64,000 nucleotides of DNA from the NCBI GenBank assembly GCA_002077065.1, contig NAJO01000008.1, positions 372,001-436,000 of the forward strand, read 5' to 3'. A program made the position numbers and the translations under genes. Origin of the DNA: Cryoendolithus antarcticus. Taxonomy: Eukaryota; Ascomycota; Dothideomycetes; Cladosporiales; Cladosporiaceae. Position 1 is the stretch's first letter. The number at the start of each line of letters is the position of its first letter. This document shows, one piece after another, positions 54,505-64,000 of the stretch. The notes beneath the pieces were generated by a model. That model did not search any database and was not told the origin of the DNA. It was given only the letters and a program-made list of their open reading frames with translations.

Positions 54505-56412
54505 ATGTTCTCAGGCGGCTCGTCGACCGTTGGCAGAGAGCGACGCAGTACCCGAACACGGAGATCCTCGGGGGCGGTCAGGACGAGTCGCAAGCGGGAT
54601 GAGGAAGTAGTCGAAGTTGTGCAGCAGCCTGATGTGGAGGAGCTGCGACGACGTCGGTATAGCTACTTCGGTCGTCCGGTGCAGGAGAGGAGGAAGATCA
54701 TAGTGCCGGTCTCGACACGGAGATCGCAAGTTGGCACGAGCAGGCGCAGTACCAGTGATGAGCATAGGCGGAAGAGCAAGAGCAGTGGCTCAAGCGGATC
54801 GTCGAAGAAGTCTCCATCAAGACGGACGAGGGATGAGGGTGGCCAATATGTTTATGGGGGTGTCGGAGCGGCAGCAGCAGTCGCTAGCGAGCGACGACAC
54901 GATGAAGCTGAGCGCGCGCCTTCAGTCAGGAGCACCCGATCGAAACGATCAAGCCACTCACAGAAGGACGATCTTCCTTCGATCATGGAGCAGGAGGTCA
55001 CGCCCGACGACAGCATCTCACAAGTAGCCGAGCGCATGTATGCTCCCCAGCCACGCAAGTCGGTTCGCAAGAAGTCCTCTTCGAGACGCAGTCTGCCTAT
55101 CGTAGCTGAAGAGGCCGATCACGTCGAGCCCTCGATTAGTCCCCGGAAAAGCCAGAAGCGAGAGTCACTTCTTGAGTCCATCTTTCGCCGCAAGTCTACG
55201 AGCACGCGACCAGTGGAATGCCTCACATGCGGAGAGGACAATGTGCCCTCCAACATGACCGCGAAGCTAGAGTGCGGACATCGCATGTGTCACTCATGTC
55301 TACGACGAGTATTCCGCATGGCCGTGAAGGATCCAGCACATATGCCTCCGAGATGCTGCAACCCTCGTGAACACATTGCATTGGCACATGTTGATAATCT
55401 ATTCGATGACAAGTTCAAGGTGCTATTCAACAAGAAATTTGACGAGTACAAAACCAAAGATCGGATTTACTGCCCAAATTCGCGCTGTGGGATCTGGATC
55501 CGGCCAACAAACTACCATACCTCTGGTGGCCGGAAGTACGCTACATGTCCGAAGTGCAAGACTGATGCTTGCACGCTCTGTGGCGGCAAGATGCACAAGT
55601 CTGCTGATTGTCCCAAAGATCCAGAGATCGCACGACTGATGGAGCAGGCCGAAGCCGAAGGGTGGAAGCGGTGCTACAAATGCAAGGCGATGATTGAGCT
55701 CAAAGAGGGCTGCAACCACATCACTTGTCGGTACGTGGCAGATTTTGAGAGAAGTTGAGCATCGTGACCACCTGCTGACTATTTCACTAGCTGCACTGCC
55801 GAGTTCTGCTTCGTCTGCGGCTGCAAGTGGAAGACGTGCGATTGCCCATGGTTCAACTATCGAGATCTGCCAGATCCAGATCGACTAAACGAGATGCGCG
55901 TGCCTGAGCCTGTGCAGGTGATCTATCGAAGAGTGTTCAATGCTGCTGCGCCGCGACCGGCAAATCTGCCACCACCCCCTAGAGAGCCTCTGATTCGGCG
56001 TGGCGACGCTGAACGGATACGTACCTACGCCGAAGAGACTGACCAGCGCCGACGGCAGGAGCGACTCGACGAAGACCTGGCGCGCAGACTGCAGCTACAA
56101 ACACTCATGGAACCTTCCGATGAAGCTTTACCACGTAGACACCGCGCGGCGCAAGGGGAGGTGTTCGGCAATGCTGCGACTGACCACATGAATGCCGACT
56201 ACAGGCCGGCCGTGCTCGGGCCGGGCAATATGCGAGGGTTCGGCGATGAGGCTATGGGTAGACGAGGCGAGAGAGTCAGTGGGCGAAGAACGTCGACGAG
56301 GACCAGGCCCGTTGGTAGCGGAGGTCTCTTGGCCGACTTTCTGGGCACTCCGAGCGTACTGGCCACTGGACCTCCTCCGCCACCAGTCGGGAGACGAGCT
56401 AACAGGACCTGA
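54505..56412 (+). CDS. RBR-type E3 ubiquitin ligase
   Basis: Two exons, 54505-55730 and 55791-56412; 60 bp intron (GTACGT to ACTAG) inside the second RING; product 615 residues. Residues 1-230 are basic and Ser/Arg-rich, disordered. RING1: ECLTCGEDNVPSNM, LECGHRMCHSCLRRV. IBR: YCPNSRCGIWIRP, ATCPKCKTDACTLCGGKMH. RING2: CYKCKAMIELKEGCNHITCR, CTAEFCFVCGCKW, where the Cys of EGCNH is the position of the catalytic Cys in parkin/HHARI-type enzymes that carries ubiquitin as a thioester. The C-terminal about 200 residues are Arg/Pro-rich. Substrates unknown. Confidence 0.88.
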
Positions 56413-56749
56413 TTGTGAGAGGGGATCTGTAATATTGTAGAACATGTAACGAAGCCTCATGACTGTACCCCCACTGTTCCCATCCCGTGATCGCATATGG
56501 TGGCAATGTTTCGAGCTCTCGTCTCATGCTGAATGCCCAAGCAGACAGACTTTCGACGTAACCAAGGCACAGCTCAAGAGCTGGACCTCATCCTATGGTG
56601 ATGCCTCATCGCAACAACCTCAACGCTGTTATTTCCCCTTCTTCGCTCAACACATAAGTCATCCTCAACATTTCGAGTCTTGCTTACTACCAAATAAGCA
56701 GAACAACAGACCGCATTGCCGCATGTAGTACACCACCACCACCGCAACG
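56413..56749. other. intergenic, VPS35 promoter presumed
   Basis: 337 bp between the RBR gene and VPS35, same strand. A CACCACCACCACCG run directly precedes the VPS35 start. Nothing else seen. Confidence 0.4.
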
Positions 56750-59504
56750 ATGTCGACAACCCCAGAGCCCGCGGGTCCAGAGGACCAGGCCCGCCTCCTC
56801 GAAGACGCTCTCGTAGTCGTGCGCCAGCAGACAGTAATGATGCGTCGCTGCTTGGAGACTCCTGGAAAGCTCATGGACGCGCTGAAGTGCAGGTATGTAC
56901 AATGCGACTCAGACCTTCAGGCATCCAGATACTGATCATTATCACATAGCTCTACCCTCGTTTCCGAGCTCCGCACCAGCAGTCTAGGCCCTAAGCAGTA
57001 CTATGAGCTCTACATGTCCGTCTTCGATGCCCTGCGCCACCTCTCCGTCTACCTCCGCGACTCGCACCCAACGAACCACCTCGCGGATCTGTACGAGCTG
57101 GTGCAGTACGCCGGAAACATCGTGCCGCGGCTGTACTTGATGATCACAGTAGGAACAGTTTACATGGGTATCGAGGACGCGCCGGTGAAGGAGATCATGA
57201 AGGACATGATGGAGATGTCGCGGGGAGTGCAGCACCCGATCCGAGGGCTATTCTTGCGGTACTATCTGAGTGGACAAGCGAGGGATCATCTGCCGACCGG
57301 GAGTGGAGAGGGGCCGGAGGGGAATCTCCAGGACAGCATCAGCTTTATATTGACGAATTTCGTGGAGATGAATAAGTTGTGGGTGCGGTTGCAGCATCAG
57401 GGTCACTCGAGGGAGAGGGAGCAGCGGACGAAAGAACGGCAGGAATTGCAGTTGCTGGTGGGCAGTAATCTTGTACGGCTGAGCCAGTTGGTGGATCTGG
57501 AGAGTTATAAGAGCACTATCCTGCAGCCGCTGCTGGAGCAGGTCGTGCAGTGTCGGGATGTGCTGGCGCAGGAATACTTGCTGGAAGTCATCACGCAAGT
57601 GTTCCCGGATGAGTTCCACTTGCACACGCTGGATCAGTTCTTGTCGGCTACGGCGAGGCTGAATCCGCATGTGAACGTCAAGGCGATTGTTATGGGGTTG
57701 ATGGATCGCTTGTCGTCCTATGCGGCACGGGAGGCAGAGACTGAGGAGCCAGAGGACAAGGAGAAGAATGAGGAGGAAGCTGTGAGTGCGTTGTTGGAGA
57801 AGCTGAAGGTATCGAAAAATGCTGAGCCCGAAGCGCCATCGAAACCGAGCGAGAATGGAGAAGAGGCGCATAGTGAGGTACCAGCAGAGTCTGTGACACC
57901 AGCAGCAGAACCGACAGACACTACCTCGAACGACGCGACGAAACCACACACCAACGGCGATACGAAGAAACGAAGAGGTATACCCGCCAATGTGAAGCTG
58001 TTCGAGGTCTTCCACGAGCAGGTCATACACCTTGTGAGCATGCAACGACTACCCATACAAGACATCACAGCCCTACTTGTATCTCTCGTCAACCTCGCAC
58101 TGAACATTTACCCTGAAAGATTGGACTACGTCGATCAAGTGCTGCATTACGCCACGAAAGAAGTCAGCCGCTTCACAAATTCCGCGGATTTGCACTCACA
58201 ACCATCGCAAGCCGCACTGCTCAGTCTACTGATGGCACCAGTGCGAGCATACTTCTCACTGTTCACCGCACTGGCACTACCTAGCTTCGTGCCTCTGTAC
58301 CAGCAGCAGACATATCCGACTCGGAGAGCAGTGGCTGGAGAAGTGGCACGAAGTCTGCTTCGGAACGAGACGAAGATCACCACGACCGAACAACTCGACG
58401 GTGTGTTAGCCATTCTGTCGGTACTGGTCAAGGAAGGCATGCAGCAACCTGCTGGCTACCCTAACGGACCCGTGGCACGGCGGAGTGCCGTCGAGACGGA
58501 AGAGACAGTCGAGGAGCAAGGCTGGCTCGCACGGATAGTGCATCTCATCAAGGGTGCAGACAACGTGGCACAATTCCAGCTCCTGCAGAATACAAGGAAT
58601 GCTTTCGCAGAAGGCAACGAGCGGACTAAGTACACAAGTCCTGCTCTCGTCACAGCATCGCTAAAGCTCGCCCGCAGTTTCAAGCGGAGAGAGCACCTCA
58701 GCTCAGACGACTACGCCACAAACTCCTCACAGCTCTACAAGTTCATACACTCCACGATACATACTCTCTTCACCCGCGTCACAACACCAGGCGTCCCCGA
58801 CTTGGTCTTGCGACTCTTCGTCGCCGCCGGCCAAGTCGCCTCGCAATGCGACAACGAGGATGTGTCGTACGAGTACTTTGCACAAGCCTTCACGACATAC
58901 GAGGAGAGCATCTCGGACTCACGGAGTCAGTTCCAGGCTATATGTATTATTGCTGGTGCGCTAAGCCAGACAAGCGAGAAGTTCGGACGGGAGAATTACG
59001 ACACGTTGATCACGAAAGCGGCGCTGCATGGTAGTAAGCTGCTGAAGAAGCCAGATCAGTGTCGTGCTGTGTACCTAGCTAGTCATCTCTGGTGGGGCGT
59101 TGAGAAGGGGGAGCGACAGGAAGGCCAGAAAGAGGTAAGTCAACCCTTCCCTCAAAGCTGCAAAATCCGGCGCAATTCTGACAATCTTCCAGCCCTACCG
59201 CGACCCCAAACGCGTCCTTGAATGTCTCCAGCGCGCCCTCCGCGTCGCAGACGCCTGCATGGACACTGCCGTCAGCGTTGAACTCTTTGTGGAAATTTTA
59301 AACCGATACGTCTACTACTTTGACCAGGAGAACGACGCCGTAACGACGAAGTATCTGAATGGGCTTGTGGAGTTGATTCAGAGTAATCTGAGCACGGCGG
59401 AGAATGTGGCTGGGTTGGAGGGCCCAAGGAAGCATTTTGAGCGGACGGTGGGTTATATTGAGGGGAGGGAGTATGAGGGGGTCGTTATACCGGGGAAGGG
59501 GTAG
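56750..59504 (+). CDS. VPS35: VPS35 retromer subunit
   Basis: Three exons: 56750-56892, 56950-59134, 59193-59504; introns 57 and 58 bp; product 879 residues. N-terminus: [20 protein letters not shown], then [20 protein letters not shown] with the invariant PRLYLM that binds Vps26, and [15 protein letters not shown]. The rest is an alpha-solenoid; an acidic, Glu-rich insertion of about 80 residues (near residues 280-360) is lineage-typical. C-terminus: [15 protein letters not shown] and [21 protein letters not shown]35 is the scaffold of retromer on endosomes, returning cargo to the Golgi. Confidence 0.95.
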
Positions 59505-59768
59505 GAGATGCAGGGGAGGGGGGTGTATAGATGTATGAAAGGTTTGTGGGAATAATATGGAAGTGCCTTAGTTGTATGGCAATACGAGCCTGGTCTCTGC
59601 ATCGGTCTACCCTACAATAGGCAGTAGCCTGAAAGGTGACTCTGGGTCGCTCCTTCCCCATCACCACTCACTTGTTCGCCCTTCCAGTGCGCCCCGATGC
59701 CCACATTAATCATCTACCCATGTAGGGAACACTTCCTCGCACTCGAATACGCCATCGACAAGTGAACA

Positions 59769-60839
59769 ATGGCATCACTAAAGACCACGCCCCCGGTGGT
59801 GTCTGGGTACTATGGTCGTCGCTCAGACTTGGCCGCATCGTTGTATGGAGTACGTGCTCAAGCGCCTCCACTATCGGCAAATCTGAAGAGCTGACATGGT
59901 CGACAGCACTACGAGCGTGTCCAGGAAGTGGCAGACCAATCGATCAGCAACAGACTGCTCGTAGACTCAGAATATTATGGCCGACGTTCTGACTTGAATG
60001 CGGCACTGTATGGGGTAAGCCTGAGACAAGGTGCCTCCGGCGACATCATCAGTTGACCTTGCGCGCAGTATGAGGAAGTACATCGGGAAGTGCTGAGTGC
60101 AACTGCCAGTACACCCACGGAGGTTTCAAGCATCTCGGCCACCGAACGCTTATTACACTACCAGTCAAGCGCTGGAGCGGTGTTCGCGGTATGCGAGTTG
60201 CTGGAATTCATCCTCGTGAACATGGAACTACTGAATATACTTCGTCTTCGACGTGTTGACAAGTTCTGGAACAATCTCATCAACAACAGCAAGGTGCTGG
60301 CGCGGACGATGCATATGGTTCCCGGAAGTCTACCTGTCGAGCACTACAATGACCGTCAGCTCCACAACCCACAGTACAATCATCTCATACTGAAGCGCAT
60401 AATGGCGGAAAAGCCGTATCCTAAGCATGGCTACATGGTTTACTTCGATGTATGTCGTGCGCACCCACTCATTACCTCTAAGAAGGTGCGCGAGGTCGGC
60501 AATCCAGAAGGCTTGTCAAGATTCAAGCTTGTCACCGAAATCACCGCGCGACTATTCGAGGCAAAGCCTGGAACGACCCTCGCGAGGACTTTCATCACGC
60601 AGCCACCAGCGACGCAAGCAAATTTCGTGTGGCAGATGAATTGCAGCTGTCACAAACACCGCCACCGCAAGTCAAAGAGTCCCTTTGCCGACTCTACGCT
60701 CACCCGGACGGGAGGCATCACTGTCGGAGATGTCTACAAGGAGTTTCTTATGGCGTCCAGATCGGATCTTCTTCGCACGCAAGTCAAAGATCCATCGTGT
60801 TTGAAGTTCGCCTTTCTTGCATACGCGCCGAAGAAGTGA
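59769..60839 (+). CDS. F-box-like protein with a duplicated exon
   Basis: Three exons: 59769-59849, 59907-60014, 60069-60839; introns 57 and 54 bp, both phase 0; product 319 residues. Exon 1 ends with YYGRRSDLAASLYG and exon 2 ends with YYGRRSDLNAALYG; after each intron comes HYERVQEV or YEEVHREV. So a coding block together with its splice site has been copied. The third exon has an F-box-like helical segment (VCELLEFILVNMELLNILRL, RRVDKFWNNLINNSKVLART) as in large Dothideomycete families, followed by sequence of unknown role. Start ATG 59769 gives MASLKTTPPVVSG. Target unknown; the repeated YYGRRSDL could be a short binding motif. Confidence 0.75.
59801..60014 (+). repeat. duplicated coding block YYGRRSDLxAxLYG
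   Basis: Two copies of a 14-residue block, 12 identical, at the 3' ends of exon 1 and exon 2 of the surrounding gene, each followed directly by a GT donor. Confidence 0.75.
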
Positions 60840-61546
60840 TGCACCCGACGCCGCGGTTGGGGCTGTGGGTCGTGATGTCGATTGCGCTGAAGCGTCCGCG
60901 TGAAGGAAAGCTCGATCGCTGAGACGGAGGACCCGTATCGGAGCAAAAGACAGGAGTGGCAAGCTGACGTTTGAGGGGTGCGCATTTGTCTCGCATGGTA
61001 AGGTCATAATTGCGTTAGAAGCTTTGTCTGGATCATGGGGATGTTGAACGTCGGGATGTCGGGGCTGGGCGCTATGTATGATCCTCCAGGTGATCCCAGA
61101 CTCTTCGCCCGATACTTCAGTATTGCGCACATGTCCGTTACGCATCATGAAAAAATTCAAAAATTCGTAGCACGTGCAGTCAGCGGAATGAAGTCGAGAT
61201 GGCTGGTCTCCTCCCAAAACAGCCTAGCGCAACGCCAAGACTGCGTCGCGCCTTCCTCCAACCACCTCGACTTCATGCTTTCATCTCCATACCCTAGCAA
61301 CGCCCTGCCACCCAAGTCGCACGCATACAGCCACTGCAGTATCCAGCTAAGTATCTTCCCGATATCTCGTCTCGGGTCTCTGCATCTTCACATCCTAGTC
61401 TACAAACACATCAGTATTTTTACCAAGCAGTATCCTTCGCTCCACAGTGTACAGAGCAGATTTAGAAATTTACACCGGCAGAGCAAACGAATCTGATACA
61501 AGAAGTCGCATCGTCGCATTCGTTCCGTGTGTGGGCGAAAGGCGCA
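60840..61546. other. intergenic, nothing seen
   Basis: 0.7 kb between the F-box-like gene and the secreted-protein gene. Frames such as 61035-61496 lack signatures. Confidence 0.4.
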
Positions 61547-62299
61547 ATGCGCTTCTCCATTCGCTCTACGGTGGTCACTTCTTTGTCGCTGGTCGCCGTC
61601 GCAAGTGCACTCCCAGCAAGCTATTCGGTCGTCGACGTCGACGGTGGCTCTGCAACAGATGCGGCTTCGTCGCAAACCACGACCATCTTTCAGACGGTGA
61701 CTGCTCCTACGCCACCTCAATCGACTAAGGAGACGACCGTGTTGGTGACGATAGTGGAGGCACCAACCGTGGCAACGTCCACAACGTCCTCGAGCCCAAC
61801 AAGATCGACCACGTCAACTACCTCTACATCGGCGCCTGCGACTTCGTCAACCACGTCGACTCGATCGACTACAAGCATCCCAACAACTTCAAGCGCGGCC
61901 ATTATCTCGACATCGATTACCGCATCATCGACATCAACGAGCTCTACATCGACGCCGCTCGTGCCACCTACACTTATCGCGACTGATGTGCTGATCTCAA
62001 TGATCACGGCCGCATCTGTCACCACCGCCATTGAGCCTACTACGACCACTACCACTGCTTTCTCGACCACGATCACTACGGTCATCAACGATACCACGAT
62101 CACCATCGTGTCTACATTGACGGCCACTCCGTCGCAAAGCTCGACAGCCTACTATGATGATGGCATGTGGCACACTTACTACCCAATCAAGAGTTTTGAG
62201 ACTGCTATAGCTACCACTACACAGCTTGTACGCCGTGAGCCTGCTGCTGAGACTGCAGCGCCTGCACCGTACGAGGTGATAAGCTGGGAGGAGACTTGA
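61547..62299 (+). CDS. Ser/Thr-rich secreted (mucin-like) protein
   Basis: Single exon, 250 residues from ATG 61547. A signal peptide (MRFSIRSTVVTSLSLVAVAS, cut near ALPAS) precedes about 170 residues made of Thr, Ser, Pro and Ala with few charges, which would be heavily O-mannosylated. The C-terminal 60 residues are more varied (DDGMWHTYYPIKSFETAI) and include LVRREPAAE, a possible Kex2 site. There is no hydrophobic C-terminal tail, so no GPI anchor is expected. Likely a cell-wall or extracellular protein; no enzymatic domain. I do not recognise a named family. Confidence 0.65.
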   Translation: MRFSIRSTVVTSLSLVAVASALPASYSVVDVDGGSATDAASSQTTTIFQTVTAPTPPQSTKETTVLVTIVEAPTVATSTTSSSPTRSTTSTTSTSAPATSSTTSTRSTTSIPTTSSAAIISTSITASSTSTSSTSTPLVPPTLIATDVLISMITAASVTTAIEPTTTTTTAFSTTITTVINDTTITIVSTLTATPSQSSTAYYDDGMWHTYYPIKSFETAIATTTQLVRREPAAETAAPAPYEVISWEET

Positions 62300-62752
62300 G
62301 CGTCAAGTCGCGTAGTGGAATGTGCCTGACTACGACTATGAGACGATTATGACGACTGAACGCTCGACTGAGAATACGCGCGGGTTGTGTAGCGTTTTGT
62401 AGCGAGTGCGCTTGATGTATGGGAAATGACGGGAAACGAGCACTATGCTTCTAATGGCCGCTCTGCTAGTGCAGCATAAGAGCAGGATGTATTACGGAAC
62501 GAATTACTTAACGTGGGACTGTGACTATGTACAGTGTATGCAACAACAAATTAAAAATACTGTGTTCTGTCATCCCTTGTGATCTCGTTGTGTCAATATC
62601 GTTACATATATTCAAAGGGTGCAGTAGATGCTCGCACGTGACACTCGACGTACTTCCCCCGTCGGTCCTCCACTTTCACGCGCCAGCTTCGCGACTTCAC
62701 ATCCACCTCTCGGTGCGATACACTAGCAAACAACCCCGCATGCTGCCACCAT
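62300..62752. other. intergenic, ARP9 promoter presumed
   Basis: 0.45 kb between the secreted-protein stop and the ARP9 start. AT-rich around 62530-62570. No other feature. Confidence 0.4.
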
Positions 62753-64000
62753 GCCGCCCTTTCGCGATGACCAGATCTTTGTGCGCCACATGCCAATCCG
62801 CAATATATATGACACCGCAAGCTGCTAACATCATGTTCAACAGATCATCGCTCCCGGGTCGCAAACCACCCTCGCGCAACTCGGGCTGCCAGAATCCTTC
62901 ACACCCGCCCGCTATCGCCTACGATCGCGCATGTTCGCAGCGCAAAAGGCAGGCCAATTCGAGCCTGTGAAAGTCCGGCGAAAAGAGAAACCCTCCGGCA
63001 GCCATGCCGAGCCCACACCAGCCGAAGAGGAGGAGGAAGAGTGGGAAGAAGACCGCCTCAGCGAGGAAGGCGCCGTCTGGCCCATCCAACATGGCCGCAT
63101 CGTGAACTGGCTGGGCTTTTACGCCCTCATGGAGCACGTCTATAACACCGTCAACCCGCCCTTCCATACTCCCATCCTGCTTATCAGCGAACCCGTCTGG
63201 ACGCCCAAGGAAGTGGAGAAGGTCACGCAATTCTTCTTTGAGAAATTCAAGGTGCCTGCCTTCAGCATCATGGATGCGGCCATGGCTGCTAGCTATGCTT
63301 ATGGCGCGCCTACGGCGACGGTCGTGGACGTTGGGTATGGTAAGGCGGACGTGACGTGCGTTGCGGACTTTGTGCTGCATGATGTGGGAAGGGGATTGGC
63401 GGTGCCGGATTGTGGAGGAGAGGCGATGACGGGAAGGTTGGTGGAGCTGTTGAATGGACGGAAGGGATTCAACAGGGAGGTGTGCGAGCAATTGAAGAAG
63501 AGCAGTGTTTGTGAGGTGTTGGCGCATGAGGACGAGCTGCCTACGACTGCTGGAACGGCGGACGATGGGGCGGGTAACCCGGCTGCGGCGGCGTCGACTG
63601 GTATGGACGGATCGTCGAATGAGCACAGGCACAGTGTCACTGCGACAGGTACGATACCCCGAGGTCCTGGGTTGGGTACAGAGGTGGGCGAGGAGAAGAA
63701 GCTGGAGGACGAGGAGGGTGTGCTGGATATCGCAAGTATTGTTACCAGCGGCAATATGCAGGAGTACCTTGCGCAGAAAGAGAAGGAGAAAGCAGAGAAG
63801 GCTGCAGCTAGGCAGAACAAGAAGGGGAGCGATGCACAACAACAGACTGCAGCAAAACCAGTGCGACTGCCGAATGCCAAGCGACCACGGAATACATTCG
63901 TGTACGAGGATCATGCTCTGCGAGACGCAATGAAGACAGCAGGTATGAACACGCAGGAGCTGGCCGACATGTCGTGTGCGCTAGATGATGCTCCGAACAA
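62753..64000 (+). CDS. ARP9: ARP9 actin-related protein, 3' end beyond the window
   Basis: Two exons seen: 62753-62782 and 62844 to the window end; 61 bp intron (GTGCGC to CAACAG, CTAAC branch), joining MPPFRDDQIF to IIAPGSQTTLAQLGLPESFT. About 395 residues are present and the frame is still open at 64000. Actin-fold marks: FIIAPGSQTT at the first phosphate loop, GRIVNWLGFYALMEHVYNT, PILLISEPVWTPKEVEKVTQ, and ATVVDVGYGKADVTCVAD at the second phosphate loop. An acidic/Gln-rich insertion follows. Arp9 is a shared subunit of SWI/SNF and RSC chromatin remodellers with Arp7, binding the HSA helix of the ATPase; nuclear. It need not bind ATP. Confidence 0.88.

Noticed and set aside
62919..63914. 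331-residue minus-strand open frame
   Set aside because: Antisense to ARP9, whose plus-strand frame has clear actin-fold motifs; low-complexity Arg/Ser/His-rich shadow.
1..64000. TAG reassigned to an amino acid in this organism
   Set aside because: Well-conserved genes such as the ACC deaminase and the dehydrogenase end at TAG exactly where the family ends.
1..64000. Bacterial-type features (CRISPR arrays, operons, insertion sequences)
   Set aside because: No direct-repeat arrays, no transposase-like frames and no terminal repeats seen; the DNA is spliced fungal sequence.

Overview
The window reads as nuclear DNA of a filamentous ascomycete (Pezizomycotina). Protein families are fungal throughout. 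Genes are mostly single-exon or carry a few 49-68 bp GT..AG introns, often with a TACTAAC-like or CTAAC/CTGAC-like branch site. Genes lie on both strands without operons. The F-box-like families suggest a Dothideomycete (Mycosphaerellales-like); that placement is inference.

Layout. 0-10 kb: a small F-box-like gene and a tandem paralog broken by one in-frame TAG; AIM21 (minus); a doubtful small spliced gene; a class I methyltransferase; and an amidoligase with two single-base frameshifts. 10-25 kb: ACC deaminase, a Gfo/Idh/MocA dehydrogenase and a GNAT (convergent), NCA2 (with a TAG at codon 28 of its full frame), ATG22, an ABC1/UbiB mitochondrial kinase, an SDR, and NC2-beta. NC2-beta is followed in the same frame by an open stretch with exact 33-residue tandem repeats. 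25-41 kb: a complete N-acetylglucosamine (GlcNAc) catabolic cluster: deaminase (dam1/nagB), UNC93-type transporter, GlcNAc-kinase-type hexokinase, Ndt80-like activator RON1, GH3 N-acetylglucosaminidase with an acetyltransferase-like C-terminal part, and GlcNAc-6-P deacetylase. 41-64 kb: a disordered coiled-coil protein, DAP1, an F-box gene, an RDS1-type ferritin-like secreted protein, a short LYS2, an RBR ubiquitin ligase, VPS35, a gene with a duplicated exon, a Ser/Thr-rich secreted protein, and the 5' part of ARP9, which runs off the end.

How the genes fit together. The GlcNAc cluster forms one pathway: GH3 enzyme releases GlcNAc from chitin or peptidoglycan fragments, the transporter may import it, the hexokinase makes GlcNAc-6-P, the deacetylase makes GlcN-6-P, and the deaminase makes fructose-6-P plus ammonia; RON1 is the known activator of such clusters in Trichoderma. 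The remaining genes are mostly housekeeping (retromer, autophagy, lysine synthesis, chromatin remodelling, transcription repression, mitochondria) with no clear shared pathway.

The most unusual signals are the repeat-bearing frame behind NC2-beta, several lightly broken genes (two TAGs, two G-run deletions), a start codon split by an intron in dam1, a duplicated exon at 59.8-60.0 kb, and a LYS2 without its usual N-terminal domain. Exon boundaries were worked out by hand from splice motifs and frame continuity; no similarity search was run.
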